From assembly GCA_023266415.1 (NCBI GenBank), contig JAHFQG010000032.1:1-10683 (forward strand): a DNA stretch of 10,683 nt, written 5' to 3'. Positions within the stretch are counted from its first letter, which is position 1; each line of letters begins with the position of its first letter. This document shows, piece after piece, positions 1 to 5,317 of the stretch. A program made the translations under genes and the position numbers. The notes below the pieces were generated by a model that saw nothing but the letters and a program-made list of their open reading frames with translations, ran no database searches and was not told the origin of the DNA. Origin of the DNA: Francisellaceae bacterium (GTDB lineage Bacteria > Pseudomonadota > Gammaproteobacteria > Berkiellales > Berkiellaceae).

Positions 1-2
1 TC

Positions 3-776
3 CCTGGCTTTTGCGGTGCAATACCTATGTCTGCGGCGGTGCCAGGCGGTGTGGCTGTGATTGAGCTGGGCCAACATCCAACCGCGCCGCAAGTCACCTT
101 CGACGGGTATGCGGTGGCCGTGGTAGAAAGGGCCCCGAAAACATGGACAGCGGTTGTTGGGTTACCGCTTACCCAAAAACCAGGAAAAGCCATCCTCACC
201 GTCCACAATGCCCATCCCGTCACTTTTACTATAAAAGAAAAATCTTACCCAAAGCAATCTATCCAGATTAAAAACCCAAAACTGGTCAATCCCAATACAG
301 CCGATTTAAAACGGATTGATTTGGAAAAAAAGAAGTTTGAAAACATACTTTCTGTCTGGACACCCCAAGAAACCCTTGATTGGAACTTACAAATGCCTTT
401 GGCAGGTACCTCTCCCGTCACAGGGGTATTTGGCGCACAACGTATTATTAATGGCGTCCCAAAAGCCCCCCACCGAGGCCTTGATTTGGCTGCTTCTACT
501 GGCACATCGGTGGTATCTGTGGCAGCCGGAACTGTGGTAGAAGTGTCTGAGTATTTCTATTCGGGTAAAATTGTAATTATTGATCATGGTCAAGGCTTTA
601 AAACCCTCTATTGTCACCTTCATTCCACACTGGTAGCCGTTGGTCAAACTCTACACAAAGGCGCCCTCATCGGTACTGTGGGTAGCACAGGACGGGCAAC
701 AGGCCCACATTTGCATTTTGGGGTAAGTTTGAACCACGTCTTGGTAGATCCCCTAATTTTTTTCCCTAAGATATGA
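3..776 (+). CDS. LytM/M23-family metallopeptidase, 5' end outside window
   Basis: Probable periplasmic zinc endopeptidase or cell-wall remodelling factor of the M23 (lysostaphin/LytM) family. The reading frame is open to the left edge. The first ATG in the window is at 27, but the in-frame residues before it (PGFCGAIP) resemble the end of a signal peptide, so the true start is probably upstream. Counting from the ATG at 27 (249 residues), the first ~110 residues are a beta-rich N-terminal region and the peptidase domain covers about 120-245. Its metal and catalytic motifs are intact: H149-x3-D153 (HRGLD), H197-L-H199, and H228-L-H230 in GPHLHFG, so it looks catalytically competent, unlike degenerate LytM activators such as EnvC or NlpD. 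It ends 41 bp before petA on the same strand. The substrate cannot be told from sequence. Family assignment is firm; the start is not visible. Confidence 0.9.
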   Translation, partial: PGFCGAIPMSAAVPGGVAVIELGQHPTAPQVTFDGYAVAVVERAPKTWTAVVGLPLTQKPGKAILTVHNAHPVTFTIKEKSYPKQSIQIKNPKLVNPNTADLKRIDLEKKKFENILSVWTPQETLDWNLQMPLAGTSPVTGVFGAQRIINGVPKAPHRGLDLAASTGTSVVSVAAGTVVEVSEYFYSGKIVIIDHGQGFKTLYCHLHSTLVAVGQTLHKGALIGTVGSTGRATGPHLHFGVSLNHVLVDPLIFFPKI

Positions 777-777
777 T
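772..777 (+). promoter_or_regulatory. Candidate -10 box upstream of petA
   Basis: TATGAT overlaps the stop codon of the M23 gene and lies about 40 bp before the petA start, matching five of six bases of the sigma-70 -10 consensus. I see no convincing -35 hexamer at the right distance, so this is only a candidate for independent bc1 operon transcription. Confidence 0.22.
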
Positions 778-807
778 AGACTCTTCACCCGATAAGTGTT
801 GAAGGTT

Positions 808-811
808 GGAG
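808..811 (+). promoter_or_regulatory. Shine-Dalgarno site that fixes the petA start
   Basis: GGAG lies six bases before the ATG at 818. An in-frame TTG at 806 could extend the protein by four residues, but it overlaps this ribosome binding site and has no site of its own, so ATG 818 is preferred. Confidence 0.7.
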
Positions 812-817
812 CTTGGT

Positions 818-1411
818 ATGACGACACCACCGGACGACGTGGACTTAAGCCGACGTCGCTTTTTGACCGCCGCTACTACTGTGGTGGGCGGGATTGGCGC
901 CGCTTGTGCGACAGCCCCGTTTATTCAATCCTGGTTTCCCAGCGCACGAGCACAAGCCATGGGGATCCCTATTGAGGTCGATGTTAGCAAACTCGCTGTT
1001 CGTGCTCAGCTCACTGTCGAGTGGCGCGGGCAACCCATTTGGATTATTCACCGTTCCCCTGAAGAATTGGCAAGCCTCCAAGCCCTCGATCCCTTATTAG
1101 TTGATCCAAACTCCAATATGCCCCAACAACCTCCTTTGGCTCATAATCTCTATCGCTCTCTCAAACCCGAATATCTGGTTTTAATTGGCATTTGTACCCA
1201 TTTGGGCTGTGTTCCTACCTATCGACCCGATATTGGTAGTGTGGAAGCTAACTGGCCAGGGGGATTCTTCTGTCCTTGCCATGGCTCTAAATATGATTTG
1301 GCCGGACGGGTCTACAAAAATGTGCCTGCCCCCAGCAATCTCGTTGTCCCCCCCTACCGATACGTCAGCGATACCGTGATTTTAATTGGTGAAAATGCGG
1401 AGAATGTGTAA
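818..1411 (+). CDS. petA: Ubiquinol-cytochrome c reductase iron-sulfur subunit (Rieske protein)
   Basis: Carries the [2Fe-2S] cluster of the cytochrome bc1 complex and passes one electron from ubiquinol at the Qo site to cytochrome c1; the head domain faces the periplasm. The 197-residue protein has a twin-arginine signal anchor (S11-R-R-R-F-L), as expected for a cofactor-loaded Tat substrate, followed by one membrane helix at about 17-38. The cluster motifs are complete: C126-T-H128-L-G-C131 and C152-P-C154-H155-G-S157, giving two Cys and two His ligands plus the disulfide cysteines. Length is normal for proteobacterial PetA. The start ATG 818 is chosen for its GGAG site. It is the first gene of the bc1 operon, and its TAA is directly followed by the petB ATG. 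Assignment is very secure. Confidence 0.97.
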   Translation: MTTPPDDVDLSRRRFLTAATTVVGGIGAACATAPFIQSWFPSARAQAMGIPIEVDVSKLAVRAQLTVEWRGQPIWIIHRSPEELASLQALDPLLVDPNSNMPQQPPLAHNLYRSLKPEYLVLIGICTHLGCVPTYRPDIGSVEANWPGGFFCPCHGSKYDLAGRVYKNVPAPSNLVVPPYRYVSDTVILIGENAENV

Positions 1412-2620
1412 ATGTCACTCATGAATTGGATCGATGACCGGTTTCCAGCCACCAAACTCTGGAAAGAACACGTTTCAGAATACTATGCCCCTAAAAATTT
1501 TAACTTTTGGTATTATTTTGGCTCTTTGGCTTTGTTTGTATTGATGCTCCAAATTTTAACGGGCTTGTGGCTCACCATGAACTACAAAGCCTCTGCCACC
1601 GAAGCCTTTGCCTCTGTCGAATATATCATGCGCGATGTGCCTATGGGCTGGCTGTTGCGGTATTTACATTCCACAGGGGCATCTGCCTTTTTTGTGGTTA
1701 TTTATATGCATATGTTTCGTGGATTGCTCTATGGCTCCTACAAAAAACCCCGAGAGCTGGTCTGGTTGTTGGGTATGGGCATTTTTCTCTTACTCCTTAT
1801 GGAGGCCTTTTTTGGATACCTCCTTCCTTGGGGGCAAATGTCTTTCTGGGGTGCAAAGGTCATTACTTCGTTGTTTGAAGCCATTCCCGTTATTGGTACT
1901 GGCTTAGTTGAGTGGATCCGCGGCGACTATACTGTATCTGATGTCACCCTCAACCGATTCTTCGCCCTGCACGTGGTCGGTATCCCACTTCTTTTCATCG
2001 GGTTGGTCATTTTTCACATCATGGCGCTGCATGAAGTGGGCTCCAACAACCCCGAAGGCGTTGAAATCAAAAAACTGAAAAATGATAAAGGGATCCCCCT
2101 CGATGGTATCCCTTTCCATCCGTACTATTCCGTGAAAGATTTGCTTGGTTTGGCGGTCTTTTTACTCATTTTCTGCTTTATCTTGTTCTTTATGCCCGAT
2201 ATGGAAGGTTTCTTCTTAGAAGGGCCTAATTTTGTGCCTGCCAACCCTCTGGTTACCCCAGAACATATTGCCCCTGTGTGGTATATGACCCCGTTTTACG
2301 CCATCCTACGGGCCATTCCAGATAAATTGGGGGGCGTTTTGGCCATGACAGGCTCCATTGCTATTTTGTTTGTTCTGCCTTGGTTGGATCGGTGTGAGGT
2401 CAAATCCATTCGATATCGCGGATGGTCGTATAAGGTGGCACTTACTGCGTTTGTCATCAGCTTTGTGTCCTTAGGATACCTGGGTACCCAGGTGCCTACC
2501 CCCGCACGAACCCTTGCTGCCCAAGTGTGCGCAACAGTATACTTCCTGTTCTTTTTGCTCATGCCTCTCTATACCCGGTTTGAACAGACCAAACCCGTGC
2601 CACAAAGGGTGACATCATGA
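1412..2620 (+). CDS. petB: Cytochrome b of the bc1 complex
   Basis: Membrane subunit with the two b haems and the Qo and Qi quinone sites of the Q cycle. At 402 residues it is a full-length (not split b6/IV) cytochrome b with about eight hydrophobic helices. Haem ligands are visible as H86/H100 in helix B and H187/H202 in helix D. There are 13 residues between the first pair and 14 between the second. The Qo-site motif is P288-V-W-Y291 rather than PEWY. The ATG directly abuts the petA stop, with GGAG nine bases upstream (1399-1402). A second in-frame ATG at 1421 would remove three residues and cannot be excluded. The last four bases overlap petC (ATGA), suggesting translational coupling. Function is certain; the PVWY variant is discussed in the findings. 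Confidence 0.97.
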   Translation: MSLMNWIDDRFPATKLWKEHVSEYYAPKNFNFWYYFGSLALFVLMLQILTGLWLTMNYKASATEAFASVEYIMRDVPMGWLLRYLHSTGASAFFVVIYMHMFRGLLYGSYKKPRELVWLLGMGIFLLLLMEAFFGYLLPWGQMSFWGAKVITSLFEAIPVIGTGLVEWIRGDYTVSDVTLNRFFALHVVGIPLLFIGLVIFHIMALHEVGSNNPEGVEIKKLKNDKGIPLDGIPFHPYYSVKDLLGLAVFLLIFCFILFFMPDMEGFFLEGPNFVPANPLVTPEHIAPVWYMTPFYAILRAIPDKLGGVLAMTGSIAILFVLPWLDRCEVKSIRYRGWSYKVALTAFVISFVSLGYLGTQVPTPARTLAAQVCATVYFLFFLLMPLYTRFEQTKPVPQRVTS

Positions 2621-3315
2621 TAAAACAGCATGCTTTTGGGATGATTGTTCTATTATGGATAAGTGGGCCCGTGTTCTCTAATACACAAGCCCATGAGCAT
2701 GGCCCCTCCGTTACCCTAGAACAAGCCCACGTTAACCCATATGATAAAGGTTCCTTGCAACGAGGTGCGGCTGTTTTTATGAACTATTGTTCGGGTTGCC
2801 ATTCCTTACAATACACCAATTATACCCAAATCGCTCGTGGCATTGGTCTTACCGATGAAGACGGGACGGTCATGGAAGGCATGATTAAAAAGTATCTCGA
2901 CTTCTCAGGGGCCAAACTGGCCAGCCCCATTCAAACCAGTATGCCTCCCAAAGATGCCGCTAAATGGTTTGGGATCCCCCCTCCCGATTTAACTCTGGTT
3001 TCTCGTGTACGAGGGGTAGATTGGCTATATACTTATTTAAAGAGCTTTTATGCTGATCCAACCCGACCTTGGGGGGTTAATAACCGAGTATTTTCCAACG
3101 TGGCAATGCCGCATGTTTTAGAACCTTTACAAAGGTCATTGTCGTCTGAGGCGTATGATCAGGTGGTGCGAGATTTAGTTAACTTCTTAGACTATGTTGG
3201 TGAACCAACTAAAATCAAGCGCAAACACCTGGGTGTGTGGGTTATGTTATTTTTAACGGTCTTTACGGTATTCGCTTATCTATTAAAACGTGAATATTGG
3301 AAAGATGTTCATTAG
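2617..3315 (+). CDS. petC: Cytochrome c1 of the bc1 complex
   Basis: Haem-c subunit that accepts electrons from the Rieske cluster and reduces soluble cytochrome c in the periplasm. The 232 residues hold an N-terminal signal peptide (about 1-25, ending near SNTQA), the covalent haem site C58-S-G-C61-H62, a likely axial methionine M164 in NVAMPH, and a C-terminal anchor helix at about 205-223 followed by a short basic tail. Length fits the c1 family. The start overlaps the petB stop by four bases (ATGA), with an AAAGGG site at 2604-2609. The three bc1 genes form one translationally coupled unit, and sspA follows after 11 bp. Assignment is secure. Confidence 0.96.
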   Translation: MIKQHAFGMIVLLWISGPVFSNTQAHEHGPSVTLEQAHVNPYDKGSLQRGAAVFMNYCSGCHSLQYTNYTQIARGIGLTDEDGTVMEGMIKKYLDFSGAKLASPIQTSMPPKDAAKWFGIPPPDLTLVSRVRGVDWLYTYLKSFYADPTRPWGVNNRVFSNVAMPHVLEPLQRSLSSEAYDQVVRDLVNFLDYVGEPTKIKRKHLGVWVMLFLTVFTVFAYLLKREYWKDVH

Positions 3316-3318
3316 GAG
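3314..3318 (+). promoter_or_regulatory. Shine-Dalgarno site supporting a GTG start for sspA
   Basis: AGGAG overlaps the petC stop codon and lies eight bases before GTG 3327. Upstream TTG 3297 lies inside petC without a comparable site, and the first ATG (3357) would cut off the NNKRSV segment that matches the E. coli SspA N-terminus as I recall it. Confidence 0.65.
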
Positions 3319-3326
3319 CTTCATAC

Positions 3327-3953
3327 GTGTCAATCATCAATAACAAGCGTTCTGTCATGACGTTGTATTCTGGGCCATTAGACCCTTATTGCCATCGGGT
3401 TCGGATTGTTTTGGCTGAGAAAGGGATCACCTTTGATTTATGCGATGTGGACATTCACCATAAACCAGAAGAGCTGGCCCAACTGAACCCTTACAATGAA
3501 GTTCCCACTTTGATAGATCGCGATTTGGTCTTGTTTAAATCCGAAATCATCATGGAATACCTAGATGAACGATTTCCACATCCTCCTTTAATGCCTGTTT
3601 ATCCTGTGGCTCGTGCTCGCAGTCGACTGATGATCCACCGTGTGAACCAAGACTGGTATCGTCTCATGCATTTGGTGCTTCGAGGGGATGTGTCACAGGC
3701 CAGTATGGCTCGTCAAGAATTAACAGACAGCGTATTAAGTGTGTCACCTGTCTTTCAGGAAATGCCCTATTTTATGAGTGATGAGTTTTCGTTGGTGGAT
3801 TGTTGCATTGCGCCACTTTTTTGGCGATTGAAGTCATTGGGGGTGGATTTACCGGTAGAAGCCAAACCTATTCGAGAGTACATGAAGCGTTTGTTTAAAC
3901 GGGAGGCGTTTCAGGCCAGCTTAACCACCGCTGAAAGAGCTTTAGGGACCTAA
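3327..3953 (+). CDS. sspA: Stringent starvation protein A (RNA polymerase-associated)
   Basis: SspA is a GST-fold protein without GST activity that binds RNA polymerase holoenzyme and alters promoter choice under starvation and acid stress. From the GTG start the protein has 208 residues (E. coli: 212). The thioredoxin-like N-terminal domain covers about 9-85, with the cis-proline motif V59-P-T-L. The helical C-terminal domain covers about 95-205. The conserved surface segment P84-H-P-P87 followed by LMPVYPVAR, which contacts sigma70 and polymerase in the E. coli protein, is present, as is SDEFSLVDC (151-159). It sits 11 bp behind petC and 3 bp ahead of sspB, so it is probably transcribed with the bc1 operon. 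Assignment is secure; the GTG start is inferred from the ribosome binding site and homologue alignment. Confidence 0.95.
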   Translation: MSIINNKRSVMTLYSGPLDPYCHRVRIVLAEKGITFDLCDVDIHHKPEELAQLNPYNEVPTLIDRDLVLFKSEIIMEYLDERFPHPPLMPVYPVARARSRLMIHRVNQDWYRLMHLVLRGDVSQASMARQELTDSVLSVSPVFQEMPYFMSDEFSLVDCCIAPLFWRLKSLGVDLPVEAKPIREYMKRLFKREAFQASLTTAERALGT

Positions 3954-3956
3954 TCT

Positions 3957-4370
3957 ATGACACCATCTCGCCCTTACCTGTTGCGTGCTTTTTATGCCTG
4001 GATTATGGACAATCACTTGACTGCCCATATTGTGGTGGATGCCACTTTCCCTCGGGTAGAGGTGCCTAAACAGTATGTAGAGGGGGGGCGGATTGTGCTC
4101 AATATTTCGAACGAAGCGGTACTTCATTTAATGCTCGACAATCATTATGTGTCATTTGAAGCTCGTTTTTCGGGCGTGCCCCATAAGGTATATGTGCCCA
4201 TGCAGGCCATTACTGCCATCTACGCCAAAGAAAATGGTCGTGGACGAGTGTTTAAAGCGGAAGATTGTGAGGAAGACGATTTACCTCCCACAACTACCAC
4301 AGATGCCGGTGGAACCACGGGCAGTGGTGGAAAAGGGAAAGGAAAACCCCATTTGACCCTGGTGAAGTAG
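3957..4370 (+). CDS. sspB: ClpXP protease specificity-enhancing factor SspB
   Basis: Adaptor that binds the ssrA degradation tag and delivers tagged proteins to ClpXP. The 137-residue protein has the expected three parts: a folded tag-binding domain (about 1-100, beginning PYLLRAFYAWIMDN), a flexible linker rich in Asp, Thr, Gly and Lys (about 105-130), and a short C-terminal ClpX-docking tail, PHLTLVK, resembling the LRVVK tail of the E. coli protein. The start ATG has AGGGA (3944-3948) eight bases upstream inside the end of sspA. It is the last gene of the plus-strand run. No convincing intrinsic terminator is seen in the 60 bp after its stop; the next structure is the repeat element at 4440. 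Assignment is secure. Confidence 0.94.
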   Translation: MTPSRPYLLRAFYAWIMDNHLTAHIVVDATFPRVEVPKQYVEGGRIVLNISNEAVLHLMLDNHYVSFEARFSGVPHKVYVPMQAITAIYAKENGRGRVFKAEDCEEDDLPPTTTTDAGGTTGSGGKGKGKPHLTLVK

Positions 4371-4430
4371 GGTTCTGGGTGAAAATGCTTTAGCTAACTG
4401 ACTTTTTCCAATGATTTTTTACTTCACATA

Positions 4431-4439
4431 ATAAACAAC
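4431..4439. repeat. Left 9-bp target site duplication
   Basis: ATAAACAAC directly precedes the left end of the element at 4440 and is repeated exactly at 4720-4728, directly after the right end. A perfect 9-bp direct repeat at both edges is a transposition footprint. Confidence 0.85.
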
Positions 4440-4473
4440 GGCCTTGTTGCATGAATCAGGCATTCTGGATGTC

Positions 4474-4493
4474 ATGCCAGTGAAAACTGGCAT
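4474..4493 (+). repeat. GAAA-capped hairpin inside element copy 1
   Basis: ATGCCAGT, GAAA, ACTGGCAT forms a perfect 8-bp stem with a GNRA-type tetraloop if transcribed. The flanks CTGGATG and CCAG could extend it with a bulge. The same structure is in copy 2. Confidence 0.7.
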
Positions 4494-4522
4494 CCAGTTG
4501 CCCGTAGTATATATTTTGTTAA

Positions 4523-4633
4523 GTCATCCCGAGCATAGCCCGTCATCCCAAGCGTAGCCCGTCATCCCAAGCGTAGCCGTCATCCCGAGCGTAGCCCGTC
4601 ATCCCGAGCGTAGCCCGTCATCCCGAGCGTAGC
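4523..4633 (+). repeat. Six-unit 19-bp tandem array in copy 1
   Basis: Units of GTCATCCCGAGCGTAGCCC start at 4523, 4542, 4561, 4579, 4598 and 4617. The first reads GAGCATAGCCC, the second and third have CCCAAGC instead of CCCGAGC, the third is 18 bp, and the last runs into the following stem after 17 bases. Copy 2 has only three units, all with the consensus sequence. Confidence 0.9.
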
Positions 4634-4688
4634 GAGGGATCTCCCTCTATGCCACTCTTAGGAGATCCCTCACAATGTTCGGGATGAC
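4617..4688 (+). repeat. Long interrupted inverted repeat at right half of copy 1
   Basis: GTCATCCCGA (4617-4626) pairs with TCGGGATGAC (4679-4688), and GAGGGATCTCC (4634-4644) pairs with GGAGATCCCTC (4661-4671). The two stems of 10 and 11 bp are separated by a 7-nt by 7-nt internal loop and capped by a 16-nt loop. Several upstream tandem units could also pair with the 3' arm. It may act as a transcript-stabilising or terminating structure; there is no strong U-tract after it. Confidence 0.75.
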
Positions 4689-4719
4689 GTGGAAACATGG
4701 CCATTCATGCAACAAGGCC

Positions 4720-4728
4720 ATAAACAAC
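4720..4728. repeat. Right 9-bp target site duplication
   Basis: ATAAACAAC, exact copy of 4431-4439, at the right edge of element copy 1. Confidence 0.85.
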
Positions 4729-4817
4729 TGCCATTTTCGTGAAGTTTTTTGATTTTTAATAAAAAAGAGCTAATCTGCCAATGTGAGCCTCTAAAAGCGT
4801 GCATGGTCTCTTAATAT

Positions 4818-4846
4818 TGAACAGTCAAACTGCCTCCTGCTAGGGA
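4818..4846 (+). promoter_or_regulatory. Weak candidate promoter for the tRNA-Ser gene
   Basis: TTGAAC (4818-4823), a 17-bp spacer and TAGGGA (4841-4846) preceded by TG in extended -10 position lie about 40 bp before the tRNA. The -10 matches poorly. No better pair is obvious in the 154 bp between the element and the tRNA, which otherwise holds only an AT-rich stretch. Confidence 0.25.
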
Positions 4847-4882
4847 TTTTGAATGTTAAATGTGATACACTTCCCAATCTTC

Positions 4883-4972
4883 GGAGAGGTGTCTGAGTGG
4901 TTGAAGGAGCACGCCTGGAAAGTGTGTGTACGTGAAAGCGTACCGAGGGTTCGAACCCCTCCCTCTCCGCCA
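4883..4972 (+). tRNA. tRNA-Ser (anticodon GGA)
   Basis: Class II tRNA of 90 nt with CCA encoded. The acceptor stem pairs GGAGAGG (4883-4889) with CCTCTCC (4962-4968), followed by discriminator G and CCA. The D-arm contains GAGTGG, and the anticodon stem CACGC/GTGTG encloses the loop CTGGAAA with GGA at 4917-4919, reading UCC and UCU. The long variable arm (GTACGTGAAAGCGTAC region) is typical of tRNA-Ser, and the T-arm has GGGTTCGAACCCC. It stands alone, in the converging gap between two operons, with an inverted element copy on each side. Identity is secure. Confidence 0.96.
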
Positions 4973-4978
4973 CCCTGT

Positions 4979-5010
4979 TATCGGTTATGTCATGCCGATA
5001 TATTTATTTG
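4979..5010 (+). terminator. Possible weak terminator after tRNA-Ser
   Basis: TATCGG (4979-4984) and CCGATA (4995-5000) can form a 6-bp stem with a 10-nt loop, followed by TATTTATTTG. The stem is short and the T-run is interrupted, so this is tentative. Confidence 0.35.
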
Positions 5011-5091
5011 TTACCCCAGCGTAGGGGGTAGGGGTCCAGTTCTTAAAAACCAAGAACAGCGCTACTATGTTCTAAAAGTGTCATATTCCGT

Positions 5092-5315
5092 GGCCTTGTT
5101 GCATGAATGGCCATGTTTCCACGTCATCCCGAACATTGTGAGGGATCTCCTAAGAGTGGCATAGAGGGAGATCCCTCGCTACGCTCGGGATGACGGGCTA
5201 CGCTCGGGATGACGGGCTACGCTCGGGATGACTTAACAAAATATATATTACGGGCAACTGGATGCCAGTTTTCACTGGCATGACATCCAGAATGCCTGAT
5301 TCATGCAACAAGGCC
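5092..5315 (-). mobile_element. MITE-like element, copy 2 (224 bp, inverted)
   Basis: Reverse-complement copy of the element at 4440-4719, with the same perfect 17-bp terminal inverted repeats at 5092-5108 and 5299-5315. Outside the tandem array I find one substitution between the copies (position 4507 of copy 1 is G where copy 2 reads A on the matching strand). The 56-bp length difference is accounted for by three fewer tandem units. Its flanks (ATATTCCGT on the left, TTTCACACA on the right) do not form a target duplication, unlike copy 1. Its right end is two bases from the stop codon of the dihydroorotase-like gene, which is transcribed into it. Confidence 0.85.
5178..5232 (-). repeat. Three-unit 19-bp tandem array in copy 2
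   Basis: On the minus strand three GTCATCCCGAGCGTAGC units (19-bp period, last one 17 bases before the stem) lie where copy 1 has six. On the plus strand they start at 5178, 5195 and 5214. All three match the consensus. Confidence 0.88.
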
Positions 5316-5317
5316 TT

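Larger units (their letters stand above)
4440..4719 (+). mobile_element. MITE-like element, copy 1 (280 bp)
   Basis: Non-autonomous element with perfect 17-bp terminal inverted repeats: GGCCTTGTTGCATGAAT at 4440-4456 and its reverse complement at 4703-4719. It is bounded by a 9-bp direct duplication. It carries no open reading frame of useful size, so it would need a transposase in trans. The ends and the 9-bp duplication resemble the IS903 group of the IS5 family as I remember it; that link is inference. Inside, in order: a GAAA-loop hairpin (4474-4493), an AT-rich stretch, a six-unit 19-bp tandem array (4523-4633), and a long interrupted hairpin (4617-4688). Copy 2 at 5092-5315 is the same element in reverse orientation. 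It starts 69 bp after sspB and may end that transcript. Confidence 0.85.

Noticed and set aside
806..817. TTG start four codons upstream for the Rieske protein
   Set aside because: It overlaps the GGAG ribosome site that is correctly spaced for the ATG at 818.
4371..4430. Terminator after sspB
   Set aside because: There are T-runs (GACTTTTT, GATTTTTT) but no stable stem immediately before them.
4523..4633. Regular repeats read as a possible CRISPR array
   Set aside because: The 19-bp units are directly tandem without spacers, lie inside a terminal-repeat-bounded element, and no cas gene is near.
4791..4973. Minus-strand ORF of 60 codons starting [14 protein letters not shown]
   Set aside because: It is the antisense of the tRNA-Ser gene; this peptide pattern is a well-known false call opposite tRNA-Ser.
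4853..5164. Plus-strand ORF of 103 codons across the tRNA and element copy 2
   Set aside because: It runs through the tRNA-Ser gene and into the left end of the element; no ribosome site or protein-like composition.
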